Below are positions 35,995 through 46,200 of a stretch of 64,000 nucleotides of DNA, in pieces. The notes beneath the pieces are model-generated. The model saw only the letters and a list, made by a program, of their open reading frames with translations. It was not told the DNA's origin and did not search any database. The first letter of the stretch is position 1. Each line of letters begins with the position of its first letter. A program made the position numbers and the translations under genes. The stretch is from an uncultured Lachnospiraceae bacterium (GTDB lineage Bacteria > Bacillota > Clostridia > Lachnospirales > Lachnospiraceae), in contig CACYEN010000015.1 of assembly GCA_902773435.1 (NCBI GenBank), forward strand, positions 1 to 64,000. The letters are read 5' to 3'.

Positions 35995-36461
35995 TCCGGC
36001 GCTTTGCACACGTCGACCCAGCCGGCCGCGCGGGACGCCTTCTCGAGCTCCGGCAGAGTGAGCCTCACCGCGCTGTGGTCGTCCCCGGCCGCCGGGTACA
36101 CGACGTCGAAGACTTTCAGGCTCTCGTCGAGATAGACCGGAACCCCTTCCTTCACGCCGAAGGGGCAGACTCCTCCCGGCGCGTGGCCGATGTACCCCTC
36201 CACCTCCTCGGGCGAAATCATCTTTGCCTTCGTCTGAAAGGTGTCCTTGAATTTCCTGTTGTCGATTCTCGCCATTCCCTCCGCCAGCACGAGCACCGGC
36301 CCGTCCTTGGTCAGAAATGACAGCGTCTTCGCGATTCTTCCCGGCTCGACCCCGAGCGCCTCCGCGGCAAGCTGCACGGTCGCGCTGGATTCTGAAAGGC
36401 GGATGACCCGGTCCCCGAATCCCGCTGCCTCAAGGTACGCCTCTGCTCTCTCACGTGACAT
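35982..36461 (-). CDS. ybaK: YbaK/EbsC family aminoacyl-tRNA deacylase
   Basis: The 159-residue single-domain protein has the YbaK/ProX fold. It shows the AKTLSFLTKDGPVLVLAEG segment, the substrate-binding Lys of NRKFKD and the GHAPGGVCPFGVKEGV loop. The family hydrolyses mischarged tRNA (for example Cys- or Ala-tRNA-Pro). ATG at 36461 has AAGGAGA 5 nt upstream. Confidence 0.9.
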   Translation of the reverse strand: MSRERAEAYLEAAGFGDRVIRLSESSATVQLAAEALGVEPGRIAKTLSFLTKDGPVLVLAEGMARIDNRKFKDTFQTKAKMISPEEVEGYIGHAPGGVCPFGVKEGVPVYLDESLKVFDVVYPAAGDDHSAVRLTLPELEKASRAAGWVDVCKAPEGGQ

Positions 36462-36733
36462 AACCGTCTCCTTCTTAAAACAATCCTGTTCCCGGCGCCC
36501 GTCAATCCCCGCTGCCGTTCGCCGTCTGTCCTTCTCAATCAGCCGTTCCTGTCCCGCCTGAGACAGGCCGGTGTCCATAATACCACAGACAGGCTGAAAA
36601 ACAAATATCCCGCCTTGATCTCCGGCTGATTTGCGAATATGATGATATCCGTAGCACGGCAGTAAATCCCGTCCGCGGAGCGCCCCTCTGCCTGAGCGGA
36701 CGGTTCCCGTCATATATACCGGAGGATAATTCC

Positions 36734-37786
36734 ATGACTGACACCACTCTCTGTTACATCGAGCAGAACGGCTGCTGGCTTCTCCTGCACCGGACCAAGA
36801 AGAAAAATGACCTCAACGAGGGCAAATGGATCGGTGTCGGCGGCCACGTCGAACCCGGCGAGACCGTCGGGCAGTGCGTGCGCCGCGAGGTGCTGGAGGA
36901 GACCGGCCTGACGCTCGGAAGCGTCCGCCTCCGCGGCGTCGTCGACTTCATCAGCGACCGCTGGGAGGACGAGGCGATGTATCTCTACACGTCCGACGAC
37001 TTCACCGGGACACTCACCGACTGCAGCGAGGGCGTCCTCAAGTGGGTTCCGAAGGAGGAGACATTTTCACTCCCGCTCTGGGAGGGGGACCGGGTCTTCC
37101 TGAACTATCTGCTCGAGGACCGCGATTTCTTCCACCTGAGGCTTCACTACGACGAAAATGACATCCTTGTCTCCGACCGCCTCTATCCCCCGCTCATCCT
37201 CGCGTCGGCATCCCCGAGGCGCAGGGAGCTCCTCGAACAGATCGGGCTCCACCCCGCTGTGGTCCCGGCGAGCGTCGACGAGGCAATGGAGGGCGGCACT
37301 CCCGGGGAGATCGTGAGCTCCCTCTCCTCGCGGAAAGCTGCGGCGGCAGCCGCCGGCTTCCACGGCGGGGAAGTCATCCTGGGCGCCGACACCGTCGTTG
37401 TCCTCGATGGGGAGATCCTCGGAAAGCCCCGGACACACGAAGAAGCCGCGGACATGATCCGGCGGCTTCAGGGAAAGACTCACGAAGTATATACGGGGGT
37501 CACGCTCATCAGGACGGCGGGAGGTCCCGGGCGCGGGACTTCGGAAGCCCGCGTCACGTTCGCGGAGCGCACGCTCGTCCGCGTCTATCCGATGACGGAA
37601 GAGGAGATCGGCCTCTACGCGAACAGCGGGGAGCCGATGGACAAGGCGGGCGCGTACGGGATCCAGGGGCCGTTCGCGGCGTTCATCGAGGGAATCGACG
37701 GGGATTACACGAACGTCGTCGGCCTCCCCGTCGGAAAAGTCTTCCAGGAGCTGAAGAAGCTGGCTCCGGAACATTTTGCAGGCTGA
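36734..37786 (+). CDS. Nudix hydrolase fused to a Maf nucleotide pyrophosphatase
   Basis: The 350-residue protein joins two nucleotide house-cleaning enzymes. Residues 1-145 form a MutT-like Nudix domain whose box is complete (Gly37, Glu43, then REVLEETGL at 51-59). Residues 154-345 form a Maf domain starting LILASASPRRREL, with GADTVV and YGIQG motifs. Maf enzymes hydrolyse non-canonical or modified nucleoside triphosphates. ATG at 36734 follows a GGAGG site. The stop codon abuts the stop of the convergent GIY-YIG gene. Confidence 0.92.
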   Translation: MTDTTLCYIEQNGCWLLLHRTKKKNDLNEGKWIGVGGHVEPGETVGQCVRREVLEETGLTLGSVRLRGVVDFISDRWEDEAMYLYTSDDFTGTLTDCSEGVLKWVPKEETFSLPLWEGDRVFLNYLLEDRDFFHLRLHYDENDILVSDRLYPPLILASASPRRRELLEQIGLHPAVVPASVDEAMEGGTPGEIVSSLSSRKAAAAAAGFHGGEVILGADTVVVLDGEILGKPRTHEEAADMIRRLQGKTHEVYTGVTLIRTAGGPGRGTSEARVTFAERTLVRVYPMTEEEIGLYANSGEPMDKAGAYGIQGPFAAFIEGIDGDYTNVVGLPVGKVFQELKKLAPEHFAG

Positions 37787-38047
37787 TCAGAGGCGGATCT
37801 CCGCGCAGTTCCCGATCAGCTCGAGCTTGGCGCTCCTCTTCAGGTGCTTGATCCGGAATTCCTCGGACATCGCCTCCTGCTTCGTCTCAAACTCCCTCAG
37901 ATAGACGAGCTCGACCGGCCTCCTCGGCTTCGTGTATCTCGCCCCCCTGCCCTCATTGTGCGCGCGCAGCCTCTCGCCGATCCGGTTCGTCCAGCCTGTG
38001 TAGAGCGACCCGTCCGAGCAGCGCACGATGTAGGTGTAGTTTGCCAT
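37787..38047 (-). CDS. GIY-YIG nuclease superfamily protein (YhbQ-like)
   Basis: The 86-residue protein is a minimal GIY-YIG domain: YTYIVRCSDG, then SLYTGWT, the catalytic Arg of RLRAHN and a Glu in EEFRIKHLKR. Small YhbQ-like members may act in DNA repair. Its ATG starts 1 nt after the stop codon of the upstream UvrD helicase gene, so the two are probably co-translated. Confidence 0.9.
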   Translation of the reverse strand: MANYTYIVRCSDGSLYTGWTNRIGERLRAHNEGRGARYTKPRRPVELVYLREFETKQEAMSEEFRIKHLKRSAKLELIGNCAEIRL

Positions 38048-38048
38048 G

Positions 38049-40196
38049 TCAGATCGTCTCCATCCTCACCCTGAATGAGATATTCCGCTCCGTGTCCATC
38101 CCGTCAAACCGCACCCTGTAGGCCCCCTTGTCCAGGTTGACGCTGAGAATCACGCCCTCGCCGAACACGCTGTGCCTCACCCTGCTGCCCTCGGCGAGAA
38201 GGTCGCTCCGGTCCCTGTAGAACCGGCTCTGCAGGTCCGCGTACTCGCGGGCCTCCTTCACGAGCCCCTCCTCCACCGGATGCGTGAACTCCAGGTACTT
38301 TCCGTCGATATCAAAAATGAACCTCGAAGGATATCTCGGCGACCCATCGAAATTCCGTCCCCCGGATTCCGTGAGATAGAGGCGCTTCTCCGCCCTCGTC
38401 ATGGCGACGAACGCGAGCCTCCGCTCCTCCTCCATTCCCGCCTCCGTGTCGATCTTCCTGGACGGGAAGATGCCCTCGCTCAGGCCGCACAGGAACACGC
38501 AGGGGAACTCGAGCCCCTTCGCCGCGTGCACGGTCATCAGCTTCACCTTGTCGCCGGGCTCCGCGGTGTCGCTGTTCGTAAAGAGCGCGACGTGCCGCAG
38601 GTAGTCCTCGAGAAATGCCTCCTCCCCGCAGGTCGTCTCGTACTCGAAGACGCTCTGCTTGAGCTCCGCGAGGTTGTCGAGCCGCTCCTGGCTCCCCTCC
38701 GTCCGAAGCATCTCCTCGTAGCCGCTGCGGTCGAGAATCTCGGTCAGGACCTCCGAGATCGCCCTCCCCTCGTGGCCCGACGAGTAGTGCTCGACGAGGC
38801 GCACGAACGCGGAAGCCTTTGTCCCGCGGAAGATCTCGTCCTCGAGAGTCTGCGTGAGGGACTGGTAAAGCGTCGTCCCGTGTTCCGAGGCGTACTGCTC
38901 CAGGAAGCGCATGCGCTTCTCCCCGAGATTCCGCTTCGGCCTGTTCGAAATTCTCCGGAAAGACAGGTCGTCCTTCATCGTGATCATGCGGAGATAGGAG
39001 AGCGCGTCCTTGATCTCGGCCCTGTCATAGAACTGGACGCCGCTGTAAATCGTGTAGGGTACCTGCTCCTTCCTGAGCGCGTCCTCCACCGATCTCGTGA
39101 CGTAGTGGGCCCTGTAGAGGACCGTCATGTCCCGGAGGGGGATGCCCTCCTCGTCCCTGAGCCTCTTCATCTCCCTCGCGATCCACAGGGACTCGGCCTC
39201 CGACGTGTCCGCCATGTGGCAGACGACCCTGGGGCCGGACGGGAGGTGCGCCGTCAGGTCCTTCTTCATCCGGAGCCTGTTGGTGTCGATCAGGGAATTG
39301 ACCGCGTCGAGGATCTCGGGCGACGACCGGTAGTTCTCGTTCATCATGACGGTCTTCGCCGGCACAAACCTCCTGTCGAAATCCAGTAGGAACCTGACGT
39401 CTGCTCCCCTCCAGGTGTAGATCGTCTGGTCCGGGTCCCCGACGATGAAGAGATTCCTGTGGTGTTCCGCGAGCACCTCCATCAGGCGGTACTGCAGGGG
39501 GTCGATGTCCTGGAACTCATCGATCATAATGTACTCGAGGCGGTCCTGCCACTTCAGGCGGATGTCCTCATTTTCCTCGAAAATGTACAGCGTGAACTTG
39601 ATCAGGTCGTTGTAATCGAGGCCGAAGCATTTCTTCTCCTGATAGAGATAACCGTAGAAAATGATGTCGGAAGCGCCCGAGGCCGCCAGATATTTCTCGT
39701 GCAGCGCGTCAACGGACAGCCCGACCAGGTCGAGGTAATAATCGGGCCTGTGCACGCACTTCTGCATCTCGATCATGTCCCGGGCGGCTCCGAACGTCAT
39801 GTCCCGGAGCGTCAGCCCCCTCTCCTCGTAGATGATCTTCAGCATGTCGTTGATGTCCGAGTTGTCGAGCACAAGGAAACTCTTCGGATACTGCACCGCG
39901 TGGCTGTCCTCCTGGAGGACTGACACGCAGAATCCGTGGAAGGTATTGATGTACCCCGTGTCGCGGTCGCCGGTCAGGTTGTGGATCCTCTGGCGCATCT
40001 CCCCGGCGGCTTTATTCGTGAACGTCACGCACAGAATGTTGCCCGGCATGATGCCGAGCTCATTCACGAGATATGCGAATCTCCGCGTCAGGGCCCTCGT
40101 CTTTCCGGACCCCGCTCCCGCGACGACCCGCACATATCCCTCCGTCGATGTGACGGCCTCCCTCTGGGCCTCGTTTAGATCGCTCAAAAGATCCAT
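38049..40196 (-). CDS. UvrD/PcrA-type superfamily 1 DNA helicase
   Basis: The 715-residue protein has the full UvrD-like set: Walker A in GAGSGKTRAL, Walker B DEFQDIDPLQY, GDPDQTIYTWRGA (motif III) and MTVHAAKGLEF (motif V). It ends with a short beta-rich tail rather than the usual long PcrA C terminus. It unwinds DNA 3' to 5' in repair and replication restart. ATG at 40196. Confidence 0.92.
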   Translation of the reverse strand: MDLLSDLNEAQREAVTSTEGYVRVVAGAGSGKTRALTRRFAYLVNELGIMPGNILCVTFTNKAAGEMRQRIHNLTGDRDTGYINTFHGFCVSVLQEDSHAVQYPKSFLVLDNSDINDMLKIIYEERGLTLRDMTFGAARDMIEMQKCVHRPDYYLDLVGLSVDALHEKYLAASGASDIIFYGYLYQEKKCFGLDYNDLIKFTLYIFEENEDIRLKWQDRLEYIMIDEFQDIDPLQYRLMEVLAEHHRNLFIVGDPDQTIYTWRGADVRFLLDFDRRFVPAKTVMMNENYRSSPEILDAVNSLIDTNRLRMKKDLTAHLPSGPRVVCHMADTSEAESLWIAREMKRLRDEEGIPLRDMTVLYRAHYVTRSVEDALRKEQVPYTIYSGVQFYDRAEIKDALSYLRMITMKDDLSFRRISNRPKRNLGEKRMRFLEQYASEHGTTLYQSLTQTLEDEIFRGTKASAFVRLVEHYSSGHEGRAISEVLTEILDRSGYEEMLRTEGSQERLDNLAELKQSVFEYETTCGEEAFLEDYLRHVALFTNSDTAEPGDKVKLMTVHAAKGLEFPCVFLCGLSEGIFPSRKIDTEAGMEEERRLAFVAMTRAEKRLYLTESGGRNFDGSPRYPSRFIFDIDGKYLEFTHPVEEGLVKEAREYADLQSRFYRDRSDLLAEGSRVRHSVFGEGVILSVNLDKGAYRVRFDGMDTERNISFRVRMETI

Positions 40197-40278
40197 ATCA
40201 GTCCTCCGTGCGCCCGGGTCCTCCGGCGCGGCAGCGCCGCCTGTTCCTTATGCGCCGCCATCCCTCACGCATCCGGGA

Positions 40279-41787
40279 TCAGCCGCAGCTGAGAACAAAC
40301 CTTGAGAACGCGGACCTCCCCTCCTCGTCGTCCTTAAATACCCCGCAGTGTTCAAGGACCTTCGCGAACACGATGCCGATCTCGTCCTGTATAATCCTGT
40401 CGACGTTGTCCGCGGAGATATCCGGGTGCTTCGCGAGGATCTCCTTCGCCCACTCCGCGTGCGGCTTAAGTTCCGGCACGCCCGCGATGTCCTCCCCCGA
40501 CACGATCGCCGAGGAGAGCCTCGCCATCTCTTCGAGAAGCCGCGCCGGAAGCACCGCGAGTCCCATCACCTCGATGAGGCCGATATTTTCCTTCTTGATG
40601 TGGTGGAGCTCATCGTGAGGATGAAAGATCCCGAGCGGGTACTCGTCGGTCGTGCGGTTGTTCCGCAGGACAAGGTCCAATTCATAGAGATCTCCCCTCT
40701 TCCTCGCGATCGGCGTGATCGTGTTGTGGAGAACGCCGTCCGTCTCCGCATAGATCCCCACGGATTCGTCGCTGTAGGATCTCCATGCGGTGAGGATGCG
40801 GTCGGCCAGCTCGATCAGGCGGTCCGGGTTCTCCCCGTCGAGGCGGATCACGGACATCGGCCACTCGACGATTCCGGCCTCCACGTCCCTGAAGCCCGCG
40901 AACGCCACCGGCGTCCTGACCAGGGCCTTCGCCATCGCGAACGTGTAGTTTCCTCCCTGGAAATGCTCATGCGTCAGAATCGATCCGCCCACGATAGGAA
41001 GGTCGGCGTTCGACCCGATCGTGTAGTGCGGGAAGAGCTTGAGGAAATCCATCAGCCTCACGAAGGTCTGCCTGCTGATCTTCATCGGCTCATGCTCGCC
41101 TGAGAGCACGATGCAGTGCTCGTTGTAATAGACGTACGGGGAGTACTGCATATACCACTGCTCGCCCCCGAGGGTCAGCGGGATCAGGCGGATCGTCTGT
41201 CTCGCCGGGTGGTCGAGCCTTCCTGCGTACCCCTCATTCTGGGGGCAGAGGAGGCACTTCGGATAGGAGCTTCCCTTCCTCGTGAGCGCCGCCGCGATCG
41301 CCTTCGGGTCCTTCTCCGGTTTCGAGAGATTGATCGTGATATCGAGATCCCCGTATCTGGTTCTGGAGACCCATTTGCGGTCCTTCTCGATGCGGTAGCG
41401 GCGGATGTAGTCGGAGTCGCCGGCCAGCTTATAGAAGTAGTCCGTCGCTTTCTTCGGGCTCTCTTCCATGAGCGCGCGGAACGTACGGATCACTTCTCCC
41501 GGCCGCGGGGTGACGCAGCCCATGATCCGGGTATCGAACAGGTCGCGGCTCGCGATTCCGTCCTCGATCCTCCCCCTCTCCACAGCGTCGTCGAGAAGGA
41601 CCCCGAGGATCTCGGGGAGAGGCCTCTCGCTGCCGCCCGCGGCGGAGAAATCCGGGTCGGGTTCTATTCCGAGGACGTCGCACACGCTGTTGGCGGCGTA
41701 GGTCATCTCTTCCTCACAGATGAGGCCGTGGCTGACCGCGTAGGCGATCAGGGACTTTACTGCGTCAATTGTATTCTCTCTGCTCAT
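40279..41787 (-). CDS. galT: UDP-glucose-hexose-1-phosphate uridylyltransferase (class II GalT)
   Basis: The 502-residue protein is the Gram-positive GalT2 form, longer than the E. coli type. Features include LCPQNEGYAGR, LTLGGEQWYMQYSPYVYYNEH and the ILTHEHFQGG active-site His region. It exchanges UMP between galactose-1-phosphate and glucose-1-phosphate in the Leloir pathway. No galK or galE adjoins it. ATG at 41787. Confidence 0.93.
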   Translation of the reverse strand: MSRENTIDAVKSLIAYAVSHGLICEEEMTYAANSVCDVLGIEPDPDFSAAGGSERPLPEILGVLLDDAVERGRIEDGIASRDLFDTRIMGCVTPRPGEVIRTFRALMEESPKKATDYFYKLAGDSDYIRRYRIEKDRKWVSRTRYGDLDITINLSKPEKDPKAIAAALTRKGSSYPKCLLCPQNEGYAGRLDHPARQTIRLIPLTLGGEQWYMQYSPYVYYNEHCIVLSGEHEPMKISRQTFVRLMDFLKLFPHYTIGSNADLPIVGGSILTHEHFQGGNYTFAMAKALVRTPVAFAGFRDVEAGIVEWPMSVIRLDGENPDRLIELADRILTAWRSYSDESVGIYAETDGVLHNTITPIARKRGDLYELDLVLRNNRTTDEYPLGIFHPHDELHHIKKENIGLIEVMGLAVLPARLLEEMARLSSAIVSGEDIAGVPELKPHAEWAKEILAKHPDISADNVDRIIQDEIGIVFAKVLEHCGVFKDDEEGRSAFSRFVLSCG

Positions 41788-41942
41788 AAACAGGCCGCCT
41801 TTCTGAAAATTCCTTTTCTGTACAGGAAACAGCCGCAGGCTCAGCCCCCCGGAAGATAAGCCTTGTGAGGGGCCACCGGCTTCTTCAATCATCGTCTATT
41901 TCATCGCAAAAATCAATGGTCTGTTTTCAGGACCTCATGGCG

Positions 41943-41980
41943 GAAAAAAGAAAGAGCCGGCGGGACGTCCCGCCGGCTCG
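41943..41980 (-). terminator. Strong intrinsic terminator of the SH3b protein gene
   Basis: A perfect 13-bp stem GAGCCGGCGGGAC/GTCCCGCCGGCTC (41954-41979) is followed on the minus strand by TTTCTTTTTT. Confidence 0.85.
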
Positions 41981-42055
41981 CATAAGATTCCGTATGTGTC
42001 AGTATTCCGTTAAGGGGGAGGCCCGCCGCGCCGGACAGCCCGTCCCCGCGAAGAA

Positions 42056-42940
42056 TCAGGAGGCGAAATACCCGCCCCTGATGTAGCCTGTACGTCCGTT
42101 GTAGCTCACCCTGTACCAGTTCCCCGAATAGACGCCCAGGATCGTGACTTTCGCACCCTTCGGGATCACCCTGATCACATTGTCGGCCTCCGTCGTGCGC
42201 GAGCTGCGCATATTGATGTCGGTGATCAGTGTGGCTGTCTGGCCCGCGGACGGCCTGTCCGTCGTAAAGTTCCCGGCGGCGACATACCCGTAATAGCCGT
42301 TGTAGCCCACGCGGTACCACTGGCTGTTGTATTTGCTGATGAGAACCAGCGTCTTCCCCTTCGGAATGACGCAGATCTTGTTGCCGCTGCTCACGACCGG
42401 TGAGCTGCGGAGCTGGAGGTTCACCGCCACGGTTCTCCGGTTTCCGGCGATGCTGCGGAAGTAGCCCCCCATGATATAGCCGATCTTGCCGTCGTAATAG
42501 ACCTTGTACCAGTACATACCCCTGACGCTGGCGATGATGAACACCCTCTGTCCCTTCGGGATCGTCCGTATGACGTTGCCGGAGGCGACCTTGGGCGCCT
42601 TCCTCAGCCTGATCGCCGACGTCACGTACTCCGCGTACTTATTGCCGAATCTCACAAACGGGTCGACGATGTAACTTGCGGACACGTAGCCCCGGTAGGA
42701 ATTGTAGATCACCTTGTACCATCCGGTCCCCGTGCTGCCGTCGATGCGGACGAAAGCGCCGTCCGGGATCGTGGTGATCAGGGACGCCGTCGTGGCCGGT
42801 TTGGTCCTCATGTTGAGCCTGGCGGATGTGACCCTGTAGTCTCCTCTCTTCAGCGCAGCCGACGCGGGCACGGCGGTGAGCGCGATGAGCGCCGCCATGA
42901 CAGCGAGTATAAAAGCCGTCCTGATATTCATCCTCTTCAT
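42056..42940 (-). CDS. Secreted protein with four bacterial SH3 domains
   Basis: The 294-residue protein has a signal peptide (about 1-28, AFILAVMAALIALTAVPASA) and then four SH3b repeats. Each shows the LNMRxxP...IPxGxxVxI and GWYKV...GYV pattern. Such modules bind peptidoglycan or other surface polymers. No catalytic domain follows, so it may be an adaptor or wall-binding protein. ATG at 42940 is preferred because AGGAGG is 10 nt upstream; the ATG at 42949 is only 1 nt from it. Confidence 0.88.
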   Translation of the reverse strand: MKRMNIRTAFILAVMAALIALTAVPASAALKRGDYRVTSARLNMRTKPATTASLITTIPDGAFVRIDGSTGTGWYKVIYNSYRGYVSASYIVDPFVRFGNKYAEYVTSAIRLRKAPKVASGNVIRTIPKGQRVFIIASVRGMYWYKVYYDGKIGYIMGGYFRSIAGNRRTVAVNLQLRSSPVVSSGNKICVIPKGKTLVLISKYNSQWYRVGYNGYYGYVAAGNFTTDRPSAGQTATLITDINMRSSRTTEADNVIRVIPKGAKVTILGVYSGNWYRVSYNGRTGYIRGGYFAS

Positions 42941-43024
42941 TGTATCCATGCCTCCTGTTGCGAACCTGTTCCATTGGACCTTCTATATTATACAACAGAT
43001 TCTTCATAATTTCGTCACAAAAAT

Positions 43025-43065
43025 GAAAAAGAAAGAGTCGAAATTCGTAAATTCGGAATTTCGAC
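43025..43065 (-). terminator. Intrinsic terminator after tRNA-Met
   Basis: GTCGAAATTC pairs with GAATTTCGAC (arms 43037-43046 and 43056-43065), followed on the minus strand by CTTTCTTTTTC. Confidence 0.75.
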
Positions 43066-43073
43066 CCTTTGCG

Positions 43074-43147
43074 TAGCGGGAGGGGGACTTGAACCCTCGA
43101 CACCGCGGGTATGAACCGCGTGCTCTAGCCAGCTGAGCTACCCCGCC
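43074..43147 (-). tRNA. tRNA-Met (CAT)
   Basis: A 74-nt cloverleaf starts GGCGGGGTAGCTCAG, with anticodon loop TTCATAC (CAT) and T loop TTCAAGT. The G1-T72 pair and A73 match elongator tRNA-Met of Gram-positives. CCA is not encoded. The T stem has an apparent A-C mismatch (positions 50-64). Confidence 0.9.
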
Positions 43148-43180
43148 ATATCAGACAGCCTTTTTCGCGACTGCCTGATT

Positions 43181-43210
43181 ATTATAACCATCCATCTGTT
43201 TGAGTGTCAA
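43181..43210 (-). promoter_or_regulatory. Promoter of tRNA-Met
   Basis: A consensus TTGACA (43205-43210) and TATAAT (43181-43186) are 18 bp apart, about 35 bp before the tRNA. Confidence 0.75.
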
Positions 43211-43238
43211 GCACTAATTCAAAGAATCAGGGCCCCTG

Positions 43239-46200
43239 TCAGCTGAAGTACCTGACCCCCGACTCGAACACCCTCATGTCCTGTTCGCCCGGGATATTGA
43301 CCGCGACGTGGCTGCCCTTCCGCTCGACGTGGGCCATCTTTCCGAACACTCTTCCGTCCGGCGACGTGATGCCCTCAACCGCCCTGTAGGAGCCGTTGAC
43401 GTTCCACTCCCCGTCCGTCGTGACATTGCCGTCCGGATCACAGTACTGCGTCGCGACCTGGCCGTTCAGGAAGAGCTCGTCGAGCACGCTGTCCGGCGCG
43501 ACAAAGCGCCCCTCCCCGTGGGACGCCGGCGTCACGTAGACGCCTCCGAGGGCCGCCCCCTGAAGCCACGGCGACTTGTTTGAGACGACCTTCGTCGAGA
43601 CCATCCGGCTGATATGCCTGCCGATCGTGTTGAACGTCAGCGTGGGTGAACTGACGTCCTGTCCCGTGATCCTTCCCGACGGGACGAGCCCGAGCTTGAT
43701 CAGGGCCTGGAAGCCGTTGCAGATCCCGAGGGCGAGGCCGTCTCTCTCCGCGAGGAGCTTCTCCACCTCGTCGCGGATCTTCGCGTTCCGGAACGCCGTC
43801 GCGAAGAACTTGGCCGATCCGTCGGGTTCGTCGCCCGCGGAGAAACCGCCCGGGAACATGACGATCTGGGCCTCCGCGATCTCTTTCGAGAAGTAATCCA
43901 CGGATTCCCTGATATCCTGTTCGGTCAGATTCCGGAACACGCAGGTCCGGACCTCGGCGCCCGCCTTCTCAAACGCGGCGGCGGAGTCATACTCGCAGTT
44001 TGTGCCCGGGAAGACCGGGATAAAGACGCGGGGCCTCGCGATCTTATGCCCGCAGACCGCGATGCTGTCCGCCCGGAAAACCGGGGATTCCACAGGTTCC
44101 GCGCCGTCCCCCGTCCTCGTCGCGAACACGCCTTCCAGCGTCCCCTTCCAGCGGTTTTCGGCTTCCTCGCCGGAGATGCTGACATTTCCGAACCGGAAGC
44201 ACCCGTCGTCCGTGACCTCGCCGATCTCCGTGTACTCCGACGCCAGGTTCCCGACTTCGCCCTCCTTCACCTCGCAGACGATATCCGCGTAGTACGGGGA
44301 GAAGAAATCGATCGGGCTCACGTCGTGGCGGATTCTCATGCCAAAGCCGTTGCCGAAGGCCATCTTGCTGACCGCCTCCGCGATTCCGAACCGCCCGACG
44401 GTGTAGGCTGAGATCACGCGCCCGGCGGTGATGTCCTCTCTCAGGCGGCCACAGGTCCCGAGAAACGCCTGATAGTCGGGCATCTGCCACTCATCTTTCT
44501 TCATGCGGATCCAGACGATCCGGTTTCCGGCTCTCTTGAACTCGGGCGTGATGAGATCTTCCGCCTTCGCGACGTCGACCGCGAACGAGACGAGCGTCGG
44601 GGGCACGTCGAGTTTCTCAAATGTCCCCGACATCGAATCCTTTCCCCCGATTGCGGGAAGGCCGAATCCCATCTGCGCGTCATACGCCCCGAGCAGAGCC
44701 GCGAAGGGCTGGCTCCACCTCTTCGGGTCCGCGGACATCCTGCGGAAATACTCCTGGAACGTGAAGCGGATCTTCGTGACGTCCCCGCCCGCCGCGGCGA
44801 TCTTCGAGACGGAGGACGCGACCGCCCACGCGGCCCCGTGATAGGGGCTCCAGCTCGACAGGTTCGGGTCGAACCCGTAGCTCATCAGCGTGACTGTATT
44901 GGTCCTGCCCCCCGGTACCGGGACTTTCGCCGCCATCACCTGCGTCTCGGTCAGCTGTTTCCTGCCGCCGTAAGGCATCAGCACGGAGCCGGCGCCGATC
45001 GAACTGTCGAACATCTCGACGAGGCCCTTCTGCGAGCAGACGTTGAGATCCCCTAAGATGTCGAGCCATCTGCCGCGGACCGATTCATCCCCCCGGTCGT
45101 ACCAGCTCCAGGGATGGCAGTTCAGCTCGGAGACGGACCCGTCCGGAATCTCGACGAACACGTCCGTCTCCTGATGGGCGCCGTTCGTGTCGAGGAAAGC
45201 GCGGGAGAGGCTGACAATCTCCTTCCCCCTCCACACAAGGACCAGCCTAGGCTCCTCCGTCACGCGGGCGACCGGAGTCGCCTCGAGGTTCTCGGAGGCC
45301 GCGTACTCAAGGAAGATCACCTCGTCCTCCGGCGCGACGACGACGGCCATGCGCTCCTGGGATTCCGAGATCGCGAGCTCCGTCCCGTCAAGCCCCGCGT
45401 ATTTCTTGGGGACAAGGTCGAGGTCGACCCGGAGGCCGGGCGCGAGCTCGCCGATCGCGACGGCGACGCCGCCGGCGCCGAAGTCATTGCATTTTTTGAT
45501 GAGCCGGGAGACCTCCGGCCTGCGGAAGAGCCGCTGCAGCTTGCGCTCGGTGGGGGCATTTCCCTTCTGCACCTCCGCCCCGCAGGTGTTCGTCGACTCG
45601 GTGTTGTGGGCCTTGGAGGATCCCGTGGCGCCGCCGATTCCGTCGCGCCCCGTCCTGCCCCCGAGCAGGATGATGACGTCCCCGGGGTCGGAATTCTCCC
45701 TCTTCACCGCGCTTCTCGGGGCGGCGGCGATGACCGCGCCGATCTCCATGCGCTTCGCCGCGTAGTTCGGGTGGTAGATCTCCTTCACATAGCCCGTGGC
45801 GAGGCCGATCTGGTTGCCGTAGGAACTGTACCCGCGCGCCGCCTCGCGCACGAGCTTCTTCTGCGGGAGCTTGCCCGGCAGCGTCTCGCTGCGGGGGACT
45901 GTCGGATCGGCCGCCCCGGTGATTCTCATCGCCTGATAGACATAAGTTCTTCCCGAGAGCGGGTCGCGGATCGCGCCGCCGAGACATGTCGCGGCGCCGC
46001 CGAAAGGCTCGATTTCGGTCGGATGGTTGTGGGTCTCATTTTTAAAGTTGATCAGCCACTCCTCTTCCCTCCCGTCGACGTCGACGGGGGCGATGATCGA
46101 GCAGGCGTTGATCTCGTCGGACTCCTCCTGGTCGGCCAGTTTCCCTTCCGCCTTCAGCTTCTTCGCGGCGAGCGTACCGAGGTCCATGAGACAGACCGGC

